Shown here in pieces: positions 1 to 9,345 of a stretch of 64,000 bases of DNA (within the stretch, counting starts at the first letter, position 1; each line of letters starts with the position of its first letter). A program made the translations under genes and the position numbers. Source of the stretch: Symbiodinium natans (taxonomy: Eukaryota; Sar; Dinophyceae; Suessiales; Symbiodiniaceae); contig CAJNDS010002092.1 of assembly GCA_905221605.1 (NCBI GenBank), forward strand, positions 224,428-288,427, given 5' to 3'. The notes beneath the pieces were generated by a model. That model searched no databases. It had not been told where the DNA came from and worked only from the letters and a program-made list of their open reading frames with translations.

Positions 1-140
1 TTAACCCCCCCCCCCCCCCCCCGACCCCCTAATCCCCCAATTTTCCTATCATCTAACTAGGGGGGGGGGGGGGGGATTTAATATTAGTCAAAACCCCCCG
101 ATATACTGTCATATAACTATAAGGGGGGGGGGGGGGGGAG
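1..140. repeat. Poly-C/poly-G inverted element (IE-13)
   Basis: Runs of C followed by runs of G enclose short AT-rich cores, so the block can fold back on itself. A related block lies at 36510-36640. It is probably a palindromic element of the same general kind as the others in the window; no coding frame is seen. Confidence 0.45.
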
Positions 141-639
141 GGGGTGAAGATCAGGGGGACGGGATGAAATACAGTCCTTGATTTTGAGGGGCGCAAGTTG
201 GGCTCCCAAGGGCTGCTTTTGCCACGCAGGAACGGTGGAACGCAGAGAACCTCTTGGTGGATATAAGCGCGTGTGGCGTTTAGGAGTTTACATGTTTAGG
301 GGTTTTTGGCTGCATTCTGTTTCGCAAGCCCACCTCAGCCCTCATGATTTGTTGAGTCTGAGACCTGTTGGGGTTCAGGCATTCCAGGCCGGACACGCTT
401 CAGGCCCAAAGCATAAACTCTGAGAATCACAACCCTGTTTCAGAGCCTTGGAGCCGGGGAAGCAGTGACAGCTAGGCTAAGGCTAGAAAGGCCATTCTCT
501 CAAAAGCTGACAGAGACCAGAACGACCTTATGGTGAAATGCTTTCCGCCATGCTGGCATGGCACTCTCATGGAGCCCTGTGCCGCATAAAGCAGAGTCAT
601 TTCATCCGTGCATCCGGGGGTCTGCATCAGCTTTAACAG

Positions 640-852
640 TGCAGACGCTGACGGCATTGAGGCCCAAAAACTCCGCGTCGCCGAGCACCTGGGAGCATGC
701 ACCCAGAGACTCCAAAACCCCTTATAATTTAGGAATATACCCTTAAATCATATTAGGGTTCCTATTATAATTTAAGGTATATTCCTAAATTAAGGGGTTT
801 TGGAGTCTCTGGGCACCGTGGAAGCAGCGCTTGCGGCTCTCGGGGCTCTTAT
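640..852 (+). CDS. Coding exon interrupted by an IE-1 element
   Basis: The halves before 699 and after 812 share one frame once the element and one GCACC copy are removed. The peptide runs through EAQKLRVAEHLGACTVEAAL, a heptad-like, Ala/Leu/Glu-rich stretch. A related motif (EAQELQLTE) is readable at 45.1 kb. Protein family not recognised. The 5' limit is uncertain: an AG follows a short pyrimidine run near 639. The restored frame across the gap is the main support. Confidence 0.55.
699..812 (+). mobile_element. IE-1 introner-like palindromic element
   Basis: Terminal inverted repeats CAGAGACTCCAAAACCCC / GGGGTTTTGGAGTCTCTG enclose an AT-rich palindromic core. The flanks carry GCACC on both sides (699-703 and 813-817). 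Precise excision joins GCA TGC ACC GTG GAA in frame. The excised segment would start with GC and end with GG, which is not a standard splice pair. Confidence 0.75.
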
Positions 853-1027
853 AAGGCCCTCAGGGTACTCCTGGGGGTACTTGGGGTGTGTAGGGCCTTA
901 AGATCGAAAAGGAAGAGGGCGCCTAAGAGAGGCCATCATACTTATACGTAGAATAGGTTTCTGGGATAAGGGCATATGGGTTTGTTCGATAATGCGGGTG
1001 GGCGCGACAGGTGTTGGGATCAGGGTG

Positions 1028-1170
1028 TGTTTCGCGGGTATGTTTCGGGGTATGTTTCGGGGGTATGTTTCGGGTATGTTTCGCGGCATCATGAGCTACT
1101 TTACCTGCAAAACTGGGGGGGTAATGTTTCGGGGTATGTTTCGGGGGTATGTTTCGGGGTATGTTTCGCG
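1028..1170 (+). repeat. Minisatellite of GGGGTATGTTTCG units
   Basis: Units of about 11-13 bp (GTATGTTTCGGGG and variants) repeat in two clusters separated by a short unique insert near 1088-1120. The unit differs from the telomere-type 7-mer. No function is apparent. Confidence 0.7.
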
Positions 1171-1783
1171 GGTGTGCAACCCGTGCGCGCTTCTTAAACC
1201 TGAGCCCCCCAAAAAACAAGCCCATACTATTCGCAATGATGTCGACCCCTATATTCTTTATACAAATTGCAATGAAGCCCTGCTAGGGAAGATCCCCTCA
1301 AGCATCCTCCGCGGCACGGCGGGATGCACCGCATCCTCTGAGCTGATCGCCTACGGCAGGAGCTTCACCCTTCACACCCCGGGGTTTAGGGCTCTTTTGG
1401 GGGTTTTAGGGCTCTTTGGTGCTTTTTAAGGCTTTTGAGGGCTTTGGAGGGCGTTTCAGGCTGATCAGGGTTTTTGACGGCTTTTTTGGGGCGTTTGAGG
1501 CATTTTGGGGCTTTTGTGGCGAGTTAGGGCTTTTTAGGGCTAGGGGTTGTTGGGGCGTCGGTTTGGGGTTCATTGGGGTTTGGAGCGGTCGGGTGTTGGG
1601 AGTTGTTTTTTCATTTTCTGCGTGCTAAGAGCCTTCTTTGCTGCTCCCTTCTTTGCGCTGGAGCCCCCTCCTAAACTCCACTGAGAACATAATAAATAGA
1701 CAGACTATTTATATTATTCCCTTGGGTTGAAAATAAATCAACAGAAAGCGTCCTAACGGGGCTATAGCCTTGTAGCCTGCAGC

Positions 1784-1820
1784 CTTGTGGAGGTCTTTCC
1801 TTGACCAGCATGGATTCCAG
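1784..1820 (+). CDS. Possible 37-nt internal exon
   Basis: A short open segment, peptide LWRSFLDQHGFQ, is bounded by a good acceptor (TAGCCTGCAG) and a good donor (CAG/GTAACC). It is too short for composition to help; the call rests on the two splice-like borders. Confidence 0.3.
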
Positions 1821-1882
1821 GTAACCGCCCGAGCTGCAAAAAAAGGCTTGCAGCGACCCTGCTGCCTTGCCTCATCCCTCAA

Positions 1883-1946
1883 CCCTAAACCCTTACCCTA
1901 AACCCTAAACCCTAAACCCTAAACCCTAAACCCTAAACCCTAAATA
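1883..1946 (-). repeat. Telomere-type array, CCCTAAA on plus
   Basis: About eight units of CCCTAAA with two degenerate units at the left edge. Confidence 0.9.
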
Positions 1947-2149
1947 AGCCGTCCCCTGACCCTAACCACTCTGCCCCTAATTAAACCTGCCACCTCGAAC
2001 CCTGAGGCACCCCCGGAGCCCGACCCTACACACCCCACCCCAAAACGTACACCAAGAGCCTAAGACTAAAAAGGGGTGACCCCTTTTGCTAAAAGCTTAA
2101 CAAACTTGACAAGGGAGCCTAACCCCCCCAAACAAACGGGCAATTTGGG

Positions 2150-2333
2150 CATCCTAGTAACTCTTGCACCCAGGGGGCATCCATCTCCATAGCCACGCCC
2201 TCGCGATTGGACATGCCCCGAAGAGACTCCCCGCGGCGCTCGACGCGGATAGTACGGCCTTCTACAGCGGTCAAGGCTTCGGGCTTAGAAGGCTTGGCCG
2301 GGCTTCGGATTTCGACCTGAACTTTGTATTTCT
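2150..2333 (-). CDS. Coding exon, unrecognised protein
   Basis: The minus strand is open for about 60 codons with a charged, natural composition; segments read VQVEIRSPAKPSKPEALTAV and RTIRVERRGESLRGMSNREG. An AG acceptor sits upstream in CCCTAG near 2333. The opposite strand also has an open frame (ALDADSTAFYSGQGF), but the minus frame is richer in charged residues. No family recognised. Confidence 0.5.
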
Positions 2334-2639
2334 AGGGTTAATTCTTCGAAAAGGAGCCACTAATCTCAGCAGAAATTCAGAAACGCATCTTTCCTGTGAT
2401 GCCAGCAGCTGGAAGTCAAGTGACACAACTCAACCGACCCGCCGCAACACTCCCCCATCGCACACATCGCACGCTCATACCTCCCCAGAATTCACAGTCA
2501 ACCACAGGAGCTGCAAACCGCCTGTCGCACCACACACAGCTCAACAACAAGGGTTTACATGCCTACCTAGAGTCCCTAGAGTCTAGCCCACACACTCACG
2601 ATTTGAGGCGGTGCATCAGGCTTTCGACAATATCGACTC

Positions 2640-3030
2640 ACGATTGAGAAGAGTCTAGACGTCCGGCCCCAAAAGAGACTATCCGGCAAGATCCGGCAAG
2701 ACAGTCCCCAGAGATAGACCATTGCGTGCAACTAGAGCATCCGCGTTTTCGCTTGCCTAACGCTACTCAAGTGTGTCGCATTGCGCCGGGCGAGAAAAAC
2801 TGGAATCTAAAACTCTAAAGAGCTAGGATACGCCATTTTCCAAAAAAATTGAAACATCTGAGTCATCGTCATCGTATATCAGCATAGAACCCGACAATGA
2901 ACTTATGACAACAAAGAGATAGGCAAAATAGTCAGACTTCTTAGATGATGTACAGAATTTGTACTTTATAGGTATAGAGAGGCTGGAGAGACCACGCCAC
3001 ATGCTTCCTCGTTCGATATCACACGCTACG
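2640..3030. other. Unique sequence, nothing recognised
   Basis: No telomere-type repeat, inverted element or convincing frame is seen. It may be flanking or untranslated sequence of the coding stretch that follows on the minus strand. Confidence 0.4.
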
Positions 3031-3035
3031 GTAAT

Positions 3036-3240
3036 CTAAAGGACAAAGGTTTGGGCCAAAGTAATGGCCATCACTGCGGTGGAGGAACCGGTCGATTCAG
3101 CACCCATGCGACCGCCCTCCATCTGCTCTGTCATCCTCTTCTGCACAGCTTTCTCAAGGAGGCTCAAGGCGCCAATCTTACCGGGTATATATTCTGTTGA
3201 AAATTTGGGCTCTACGTATTTACGAAATGGAGAGAACAAT
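3036..3240 (-). CDS. Open frame of about 67 codons, unrecognised
   Basis: The frame ends in TAG after ITLAQTFVL and includes SLLEKAVQKRMTEQMEGGRM, an amphipathic helix-like run. It lies just downstream of the decayed frame at 3287-4003 and could be part of the same transcript or ancestral gene. An ATG opens it at 3237-3239, but coding-like text begins only about 15 codons later. Confidence 0.4.
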
Positions 3241-3286
3241 GCACACCAAGCGCGGTATTTGAATTACAAACTCAGAGTTTGTCAAA

Positions 3287-4003
3287 TTAGGCGAGGATGC
3301 CGGCGGTGCAATATCGAGTGACCGAGACTCCTCCTTCCCTATGCGCTTTCTCAGCCAGCTTCACCCACTGGCCGTCCTCAAAGACATCGCTCGAGATCAC
3401 GTGGACCTGGTTCGTGTCCATGCTGACGACCACGTAGGAGCCTTTTCCGTCAGGTCCACATCACAGGCTGTCTAAACGGTAAAGTCTTCATCTTTGTCCA
3501 AGCGCACAATGCACGGAGGGTCTTTGGCGGGGCGGCAGAACCACCACTCCCCCTCAGTGCCCTGGCACTCGGACACGTCCAGGCTTTTTGACAAGACCTC
3601 GTTGTTGCCGGTCGGGTCGCACACCTTCCATTCCGAAATTGGCTTGACCTTCATGAGCTTTGTTTTGCACATGAAGGCTCCTCCGGCCAGCAGATCGGCA
3701 AGTGCTTCCGTTTGGTTGACCCCTGTCTAAAAAACCTTTGCAAAAGGTGCCTTGGCCGTGCAGATCATGTCCTCAACCTCGTCACAGGAGCCTTTTCTGC
3801 TGAAGGATGCGAGCTTGTGGAAGCTTTCCGAAGGAAGTACACAGGGCAATGCCCCAAATCGACTGCCAAGCCGTAAGCGATGTCTCGGAGGGATGAGGTA
3901 TTGTGAAATCAGTTCCACCACCAAAGGCGGCATGGGCTGAGGGCGGAAGGGCAGTGGTCGCAAGCAAAATCTGCACACAACTGTTGAAAGCATTGAGCCG
4001 CAA
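3287..4003 (-). pseudogene. Intronless coding stretch with two in-frame TAGs and a frame change
   Basis: The minus strand reads protein-like for about 230 codons without any array or element. Segments include LVVELISQYLIPPRHRLRLG, VNQTEALADLLAGGAFMCKT, EWKVCDPTGNNEVLSKSLDV and GKGSYVVVSMDTNQVHVISS, with a Cys/Trp-rich centre (GEWWFCRPAKDPPC). Two TAG codons interrupt the same frame, both in the context TTTAGACAG near 3473 and 3730. A one-base frame change lies near 3455. The frame then ends at a TAA (3287-3289). A retro-copied or decaying gene is the simplest reading; base errors are possible. Family not recognised. Confidence 0.5.
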
Positions 4004-4111
4004 TAGCTTGAGCCGTAGTCATTTGGCTTAGGATTTAGGGTTTGGGGTTTGGGGTTTGGGTTCAAGGTTTAGGGTTGTTTTTGCTCCCGCATGGCTGGCC
4101 GAACCGCAGGC

Positions 4112-4260
4112 AGGGTTTGGGGTTTGGGGTTTGGGGTTTGGGGTTTGGGGTTTGGGGTTTGGGGTTTGGGGTTTGGGGTTTGGGGTTTGGGATTTGGGAT
4201 TTGGGGTTTGGGGTTTGGGGTTTGGGGTTTGGGGTTTGGGGTTTGGGGTTTGGGGTTGGG
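4112..4260 (+). repeat. Homogeneous TTTGGGG-type array
   Basis: About twenty units of GTTTGGG, with two GATTTGG units, differ from TTTAGGG at one base. The variant is nearly pure here, which suggests local amplification of a mutated unit. Confidence 0.9.
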
Positions 4261-4300
4261 GTTCGCGAGGTTCAAGTGGTTCAGATCACCCAAGGTACAG

Positions 4301-4600
4301 GTTTAGGGTTTAGGGTTTAGGGTTTAGGGTTTAGGGTTTAGGGTTTAGGGTTTAGGGTTTAGGGTTTAGGGTTTAGGGTTTAGGGTTTAGGGTTTAGGGT
4401 TTAGGGTTAGGTTTAGGGTTTAGGGTTTAGGGTTTAGGGTTTAGGGTTTAGGGTTTAGGGTTTAGGGTTTAGGGTTTAGGGTTTAGGGTTTAGGGTTTAG
4501 GGTTTAGGGTTTAGGGTTTAGGGTTTAGGGTTTAGGGTTTAGGGTTTAGGGATTAGGGTTTAGAATTTTGGGTTTAGGGTTTTTTTCGCTCCCGCAAGGT
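4301..4600 (+). repeat. Telomere-type array, TTTAGGG
   Basis: Roughly forty near-perfect units with a single short unit near 4407 and degeneration at the right edge. Confidence 0.95.
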
Positions 4601-4640
4601 TTAGGGTTCAGGGTTTAATTAGGGTTTAAGGTTTGGGGTC

Positions 4641-4832
4641 ATATTTCTGGAGGGCTGCTGCGTAAGTACTTCATGTAGCAAAGCCTGCAATGTCAATGCT
4701 CGCGGCTCCGCGTGCCAGGAGCACCTTGGCAACTACCGCTGGCTGAGTGCAAATGGTGTAGAGTCTAGTCATGCCTGAAAGACAGCCGGCAGGCCTTGCA
4801 TCACGGACGCGTGCACATTCTAACACTGTGCC
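4641..4832 (-). CDS. Ankyrin-repeat-like exon
   Basis: The minus strand reads ELYLGTVLECARVRDARPAG then TRLYTICTQPAVVAKVLLAR followed by GAASIDIAGF. The pattern of a helix pair ending in LLARGA and then an I-D-x-x-G-F turn resembles an ankyrin repeat. An alternative acceptor TGTCTTTCAG splits it near 4780. It lies downstream of CNBD-like exons on the same strand, a combination known in ion-channel-like proteins. Assignment to that gene is inferred from order only. Confidence 0.5.
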
Positions 4833-4985
4833 TAGATAGAGCTCCATTTGTAGCTCCTTTTTTTGGGGTGCCAAATTTCCATGGTTACTTAGGAGAACAC
4901 AAGCAGGAAGAAGGCTAATTTGCCCCGACAAAGGAGCTGAAAAATGTCTTGGGCGCAAACTGCCCTCGGAATGTGCTTGTTGCCT

Positions 4986-5103
4986 CTAGGGCACAAGGTA
5001 GTTCTGCGTAGACTCTTCAGCCAAGATCGTCTCACCGGGAAAGAAGATCCGCCGCACCATGTTGTCCCGAAAAGTCTGCAACATGAGGCGCAGACATAAG
5101 CGA
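4986..5103 (-). CDS. CNBD-like exon (N-terminal part)
   Basis: The minus strand reads RLMLQTFRDNMVRRIFFPGE then TILAEES. The R-x-x-F-F-P-G-E-x-I pattern is the entry strand of cyclic-nucleotide-binding domains. A paralogous exon lies at 46880-47012. The ORF in another frame here is a shadow. Confidence 0.55.
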
Positions 5104-5212
5104 GAGAGAAGGAGAGAAGAGCGAGCCAGAGAGAAAGAGAGGGAGACACCCTAAACCCTAAACCCTCAACCCTAAACCCTAAACCCTGAAAACCATCCTC
5201 TGGCCCGCCGGA

Positions 5213-5434
5213 TGCCTCAAGGTTCCCTCATCCACCCCCGAGAGGCACGCCGGCAGGGACTCTTCAATGCCCAGAGACTCCAAAACCCCTTAATTAAGGA
5301 ATATACCTTAAATCATATTATAGTTCCTGTTAATAATTTAAGGTATATTCCTCAATTAAGGGGTTTTGGAGTCTCTGGGTGCCCTTTCGAAGCCGAGGGG
5401 CTTCCTCAACATCCCGCGGGAGCAGTCCCTGCAC
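5213..5434 (-). CDS. Coding exon split by an IE-1 element
   Basis: Sense text GLLPRDVEEAPRLRKG precedes the element and IEESLPACLSGVDEGTLRHP follows it. Removing 112 nt (5271-5382) joins CGA AAG GGC ATT GAA in frame, giving RLRKGIEESLP. The family is not recognised. It lies between CNBD-like exons on the same strand and probably belongs to that gene. Confidence 0.65.
5271..5382 (-). mobile_element. IE-1 introner-like element
   Basis: Same inverted ends as the copy at 699-812. The TGCCC duplication is at 5268-5272 and 5380-5384. On the coding strand the excised segment starts GC and ends GG. Confidence 0.75.
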
Positions 5435-5537
5435 CCTAAACCCTTAGCACTTTGGATGTTCCGTCCTTAATAGGAATTGAAATAGGGGATACCCCTATGA
5501 AGGATTGCTAGCATAAGGGCAACTTAGCACCCTCAGC

Positions 5538-5724
5538 CGGATGCGTCTCAAAGCGCCCAGCCTCCCAGGCGGTTTCGGACAGCTAACCCTAAACCCTAAA
5601 CCCTAAACCCTAAACCCAGTTCCTACCAGCCTCCCAGGCGGTTTCGGACAGCTGTGCAAAAATGGGGCTTTGCAGCATGCGCTCGGAGGTGAGGAGGTGG
5701 ACATGGGGCGGCTGAACCAAATAC
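5538..5724 (-). CDS. Coding exon split by a duplicated site with a telomere-type array
   Basis: Sense text PLPRYLVQPPHVHLLTSERM, LQSPIFAQLSETAWEAG runs to the array. The segment QLSETAWEAG is then repeated and continues RFETHPAEGAKL. With one copy kept, the frame is continuous. Unrecognised protein; part of the minus-strand gene of this region. Confidence 0.6.
5557..5653. repeat. 28-bp direct duplication flanking a CCCTAAA array
   Basis: Identical 28-bp copies at 5557-5584 and 5626-5653 surround about five CCCTAAA units. Each copy holds GGGAG/GC on the sense strand, so a 69-nt GC-AG intron (5562-5630) would remove the array and exactly one copy. Confidence 0.85.
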
Positions 5725-5737
5725 CTCGGCAACGGGT

Positions 5738-5865
5738 TTAGGGTTTAGGGTTTAGGGTTTAGGGTTTAGGGTTTAGGGTTTAGGGTTTAGGGTTTAGGGT
5801 TTAGGGTTTAGGGTTTAGGGTTTAGGGTTTAGGGTTTAGGGTTTAGGGTTTAGGGTTTAGGGTTG
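5738..5865 (+). repeat. Telomere-type array, TTTAGGG
   Basis: About eighteen perfect units. Confidence 0.95.
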
Positions 5866-5867
5866 GC

Positions 5868-6030
5868 TTCTGAATTCCAGCATATTCTTGGGATAAGTCT
5901 TCTCAGGGTTTCGACTCTCACACTGGCAGACGCGGGTTTCGGGTTTTGGGTTTAGCGTGGGTTGGCTTCTAAATCCCTGCATATTCTTGGGATGAGTCTG
6001 CTTGCCGGCACTCGCACTCGAACTGGAGGG
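5868..6030 (-). CDS. Two related short exon copies
   Basis: Two segments about 40-45 nt long, about 100 bp apart, share a sequence that reads KTYPKNMLEFRSQ in one copy and QTHPKNMQGFRSQ in the other. Upstream Cys-rich text CQCESR in one copy resembles the end of the exon at 6790-6910 (CECESR). This suggests local duplication of exon material around degenerate repeat. Confidence 0.35.
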
Positions 6031-6315
6031 AAAGAAGTGGATGGGCCTCTAAAAGGCTCCAACTCCCAACCTCGAACCCTCAGTCCCAAAACCTTAAAGC
6101 CTAAACCGGGGATGCCAACCTCAAACCCAAACCCCTTTTTTACACACCCTCTTTTTGAAGCTGCCCGTGCTCAGCATTTAACACCCTTTTTACATCCAGG
6201 CCTCTGCATTTAACACCCGAAGCCCGAAACCCACAACCCTCAACCCTAAACCCGAAACCTTAACCCTCAACCCGAAACCCAGAACCCGAAACCCGAAACC
6301 CTAAACCCTAAACCT

Positions 6316-6391
6316 GGCAAGTCTCGGAGTTAGCAGCTCTTTGTCTGCCGGGAAGTCTTTCAGCACATCTTGGAGCACCTTCCGAAGGTCG
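6316..6391 (-). CDS. Coding exon, helical
   Basis: The minus strand reads SDLRKVLQDVLKDFPADKEL then LTPRLAR, bounded on both sides by repeat. In CNBD proteins, a VL-x-x-FP-like segment commonly follows the domain; that link is only suggestive. Confidence 0.5.
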
Positions 6392-6395
6392 CTTT

Positions 6396-6703
6396 GGGTT
6401 TAGGGTTTAGGGTTTAGGGTTTAGGGTTTAGGGTTTAGGGTTTAGGGTTTAGGGTTTAGGGTTTAGGGTTTAGGGTTTAGGGTTTAAGGGTTTTAGGGTT
6501 TAGGGTTTAGGGTTTAGGGTTTAGTAGGGTTTAGGGTTTAGGGTTTAGGGTTAGGGGTTTAGGGTTAGGGTTTAGGGTTAGGGTTTAGGTTTAGGGTTTA
6601 GGGTTTAGGGTTTAGGGTTTAGGGTTTAGGTTAGGGTTTAGGGTTTAGGGTTTAGGGTTTAGGGTTTAGGGTTTAGGGTTAGGGTTTAGGGTTTAGGGTT
6701 TGA
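6396..6703 (+). repeat. Telomere-type array with irregular units
   Basis: Mainly TTTAGGG with several shortened or lengthened units in the middle (around 6480-6590). Confidence 0.9.
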
Positions 6704-6789
6704 GGTTTGAGGTTGAGGGTTTGGGGCTTACATGATGTAAAGCGAGAGGGTGTAAGCTTCGGATTAAGACTGTGGGGTTTAGGGCTAGG

Positions 6790-6910
6790 GTTTAAGGCTT
6801 CGACTCTCACACTCGCACGCGGCAAGCAACGCTTTGAACGTCCTTGGTTCGGACATAGTTTTCCTTCCCAACTCACTAGAGGTTTCGGCTCTTACTCGGG
6901 GCGAGGACAT
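6790..6910 (-). CDS. Possible first coding exon
   Basis: An ATG (6908-6910) opens a 40-codon frame reading MSSPRVRAETSSELGRKTMS then EPRTFKALLAACECESRS into the array. It could be an N-terminal exon or an internal exon of the minus-strand CNBD-like gene. Confidence 0.45.
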
Positions 6911-7045
6911 TAAGGATTTAGGGTTTAAAGTTTAGCGTACCATTGCTGCATGGAGCTCGGGATTCCGAGGGCGTTTAAGCCATCTTGGGCTAAAAACCCC
7001 TAAACCCTAAACCCTAAACCCTAAACCCTAAACCCTAAACCCTAA

Positions 7046-7103
7046 AGAGCAGAAAGTGGGCAGCAGCAAAGAAGCCTCGCGGCTCACGTCGCACACCATG
7101 CCT
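7046..7103 (-). CDS. CNBD-like exon (C-terminal part)
   Basis: The minus strand reads MVCDVSREASLLLP after a CTGAG acceptor. The exon at 48375-48479 reads MVCEIRRESFRRLLEAG. Differences between the two fall largely at third codon positions, supporting this frame. The C-x-V-x-R-E-x-F pattern matches the end of cyclic-nucleotide-binding domains. Confidence 0.5.
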
Positions 7104-7385
7104 CAGAGGGGGCTCGGCGTCGTTCGCCCAACGTCTGCACTCATTCCCCCCAGGAGAACCCAGCGCGCAACTAAGGAACATAAGCCCTAAACCCTAAACC
7201 CCAAACCCTAAACCCCAAACATGATACTATGGATCCTCATAAGAATCAAGATGCAACTCTTTGATAAGGCGTTCTCTACGTTGGCGGGTTGAGGGTTCAG
7301 GGTTCAGGGTTCAGGGCTTACGGTTTAGGGTTTGTATAGGGTGTAGGGTTGAAGAAGGTCATGGTTCGGGTGGGGGGGGGGGGGG

Positions 7386-7494
7386 GCCTTTTGGGCCACT
7401 CGATCGTTCCTTTGAAGATGGTCGCAGGGGCCCTTTTCCTGGAGTTCTGAAACCGAAAATCCCGTCAGCCCCGAAGCAGCTTCCAGCCCATTGA
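7386..7494 (-). CDS. Coding exon, unrecognised
   Basis: The minus strand reads FNGLEAASGLTGFSVSELQE then KGPCDHLQRNDRVAQKAP. The plus strand is also open but Pro/Gly-rich. It lies in series with the minus exons of this region. Confidence 0.45.
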
Positions 7495-7715
7495 AGGGTT
7501 AGGCTTTAGAGTTCGGGTCGAGGGTTGGGGTTGAGGCCCTTCTTTTCCGAAGCCCTCCAGCCACATCCTAGGGGTTGAAGGGTACTGGTAAACTGAAAAA
7601 ATTATGTTTCAAACCCTTTGAACCTGGAAGCTGCTTCATGTTCAAACCCCAAACCTCCTAAACCTAAACCCTAAACCCTAAACCCTAACCTTAAACCCTA
7701 AACTCTAAACCCCCT

Positions 7716-7818
7716 GCAAGTGGAAGGAAAGCGGCCAACTCAGCGGCGACCAGCTGCAGATTCCACAGGTCCCTCTTCAGCGTGGCCCGCGAAGGACCCT
7801 TCTCTTCATGGAGTGGAC
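7716..7818 (-). CDS. Coding exon, unrecognised
   Basis: The minus strand reads LHEEKGPSRATLKRDLWNLQ then LVAAELAAFLPLAG, helical and charged. Telomere-type repeats border it on both sides. Confidence 0.5.
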
Positions 7819-8117
7819 TAGAGCCATACAACTACCTAAACTCTAAAACCCTAAACCCTAAACCCTAGCCCTAAGCCCTAACCCTTTTGAGCCCAGTCTC
7901 GGACAAGCTAGCTGGGAAGCAACCCTCAACCCTAAACTGAAGCCCCAATCCCCAAACCTTTTATCAAAGATTTGGGACCTCTATCAACTCGAAACCCCAA
8001 GAAGCCCTAAATCCCAACAGCAGACTGGCTTGGCCAGGGGCTGAACGAAAGAGTGGGGAGCTCCAGGGAGGTCACCCTAAACCAAAACTTTGTCACCCAA
8101 ACCCTAAACCCAAAACC

Positions 8118-8218
8118 CGAAGATCTCGAGAGGACCTCCAACAGCAAGGAAGAAGGTCTCACCAAGATGGTCTCCTTTCCTGAGAGTCTTCCAGGTGCGT
8201 GGCATGATGATGGCAGCG
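8118..8218 (-). CDS. CNBD-like exon (central part)
   Basis: The minus strand reads MPRTWKTLRKGDHLGETFFL then AVGGPLEIFG. G-D-H-L-G-E is the phosphate-binding-cassette style motif of cyclic-nucleotide-binding domains (known as GDYFGE-like). It precedes the VCDVSRE exon at 7046 in transcript order, as expected within one domain. The plus strand is open too. Confidence 0.45.
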
Positions 8219-8314
8219 GTTTAGGGTCTAGGGTTCAGGGTTTGGGGTTAGGGTTTAGGGTTTAGGGTTTACGGGTTTAGGATTTAGGATTTAGGGTTTA
8301 GGGTTTCAGACTGC

Positions 8315-8453
8315 CTTGGAGGTTCATGGTACTTATTAACCAAGTATAACTGTACTTATAACTCACTTATAAGCCCCTAAGTGCCCTAGTCTGGTTATAA
8401 GTACAGTTATAAGTACATTTATGATTGGTTCATAAGTACCATGAACCTCCAAG
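8315..8453. mobile_element. IE-2 palindromic element
   Basis: Ends are CTTGGAGGTTCATGG and its reverse complement. Each end carries AG/GT on one strand and CCTCCAAG on the other, so a GT-AG intron is possible in either orientation. Confidence 0.7.
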
Positions 8454-8965
8454 TACCTTGGGTGATCGAACCATTGAACCTCGCGGGGGTGAGAGTAGGT
8501 TAACATGGCAATATAGGGGTCGGAATTATTATTTAGTAATCTTCAACTACCCCCAAAAGCCTATTTCAATGATTAAGGCTTTCAGGCTAAAGGCGACGTG
8601 CATAAGCTGCATGCTGCGCGCGGAGCCTTCGCCCCATCGCGCTGAGAATTGATAGGCTCATTTCTCATCAACCTCAACCCTCAACCCTAAACCGATACTT
8701 AAACCTTAACCCTAAACCCAAAACCCAAAACCCTAAACCCTAAACCCTTTAAAACCCACATCTATATACCTAATATATATATACATGCCGGGAGTGGGTC
8801 ACGGTAGCCATCTCTCACCGCAAAAAAATGTGCTGTTCGGCACAGCGTCCGCAGCTGCATGATGCACCTCAGAGCAGCAACTCTACGGCGAGGGTGACGA
8901 TGGTGCAGAATGATAGCAAAACCCAAACCTAAACCTAAACCCTAAACCCTAAACCCGGCTGGGGT

Positions 8966-9345
8966 TCAAACTTGCAAAAGCACGACGAGGAGCACCAGAA
9001 TGCGGCTTTGAGGAGTTCGGGGCTTCAGGGCTCAGGGTTTAAAAGAGTTAGGGTTTAGGGTTAGAGGGTAGAGGGTTGATGGTTTAGGGTTTAGGGTTTA
9101 GGGTTTAGGGTTTAGGTTTAGGGTTCAGGGTTTGGGTTTACGTCAGCAAGCCCTAAACCCCTGAACCCTAAGCGGTCCTAAGCCCTGAAGGCGAGGCGCT
9201 CATCGCCCAGAAAAACGTTAACGGCCCCGTAAGACGATGAGGAGTGCATCCGTGTTGTCCACCCCTTGCCTGAATGACCTGCGACAGCGACAAGGTCTGC
9301 TTGAGAGACAAAATGGGTGCGGAGTTTAGGGCAACCTACACAGAA
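8966..9345 (+). CDS. Possible plus-strand coiled-coil exons
   Basis: Three short open pieces read NLQKHDEEHQNAALRSSG (8970-9025), SPEGEALIAQKNVNGP ending at a GTAAG donor (about 9183-9230), and NDLRQRQGLLERQNG (about 9280-9330). Repeat separates the first two. Joining them into one gene is an inference. Confidence 0.35.

Noticed and set aside
1-140. True chromosome end at the left edge
   Set aside because: The edge is poly-C/poly-G, not TTTAGGG, and arrays are interspersed across the whole window in both orientations.
4042-4320. GLGFGVWGLGFGVW-type frames
   Set aside because: Pure products of the TTTGGGG array; the same text appears wherever that repeat occurs.
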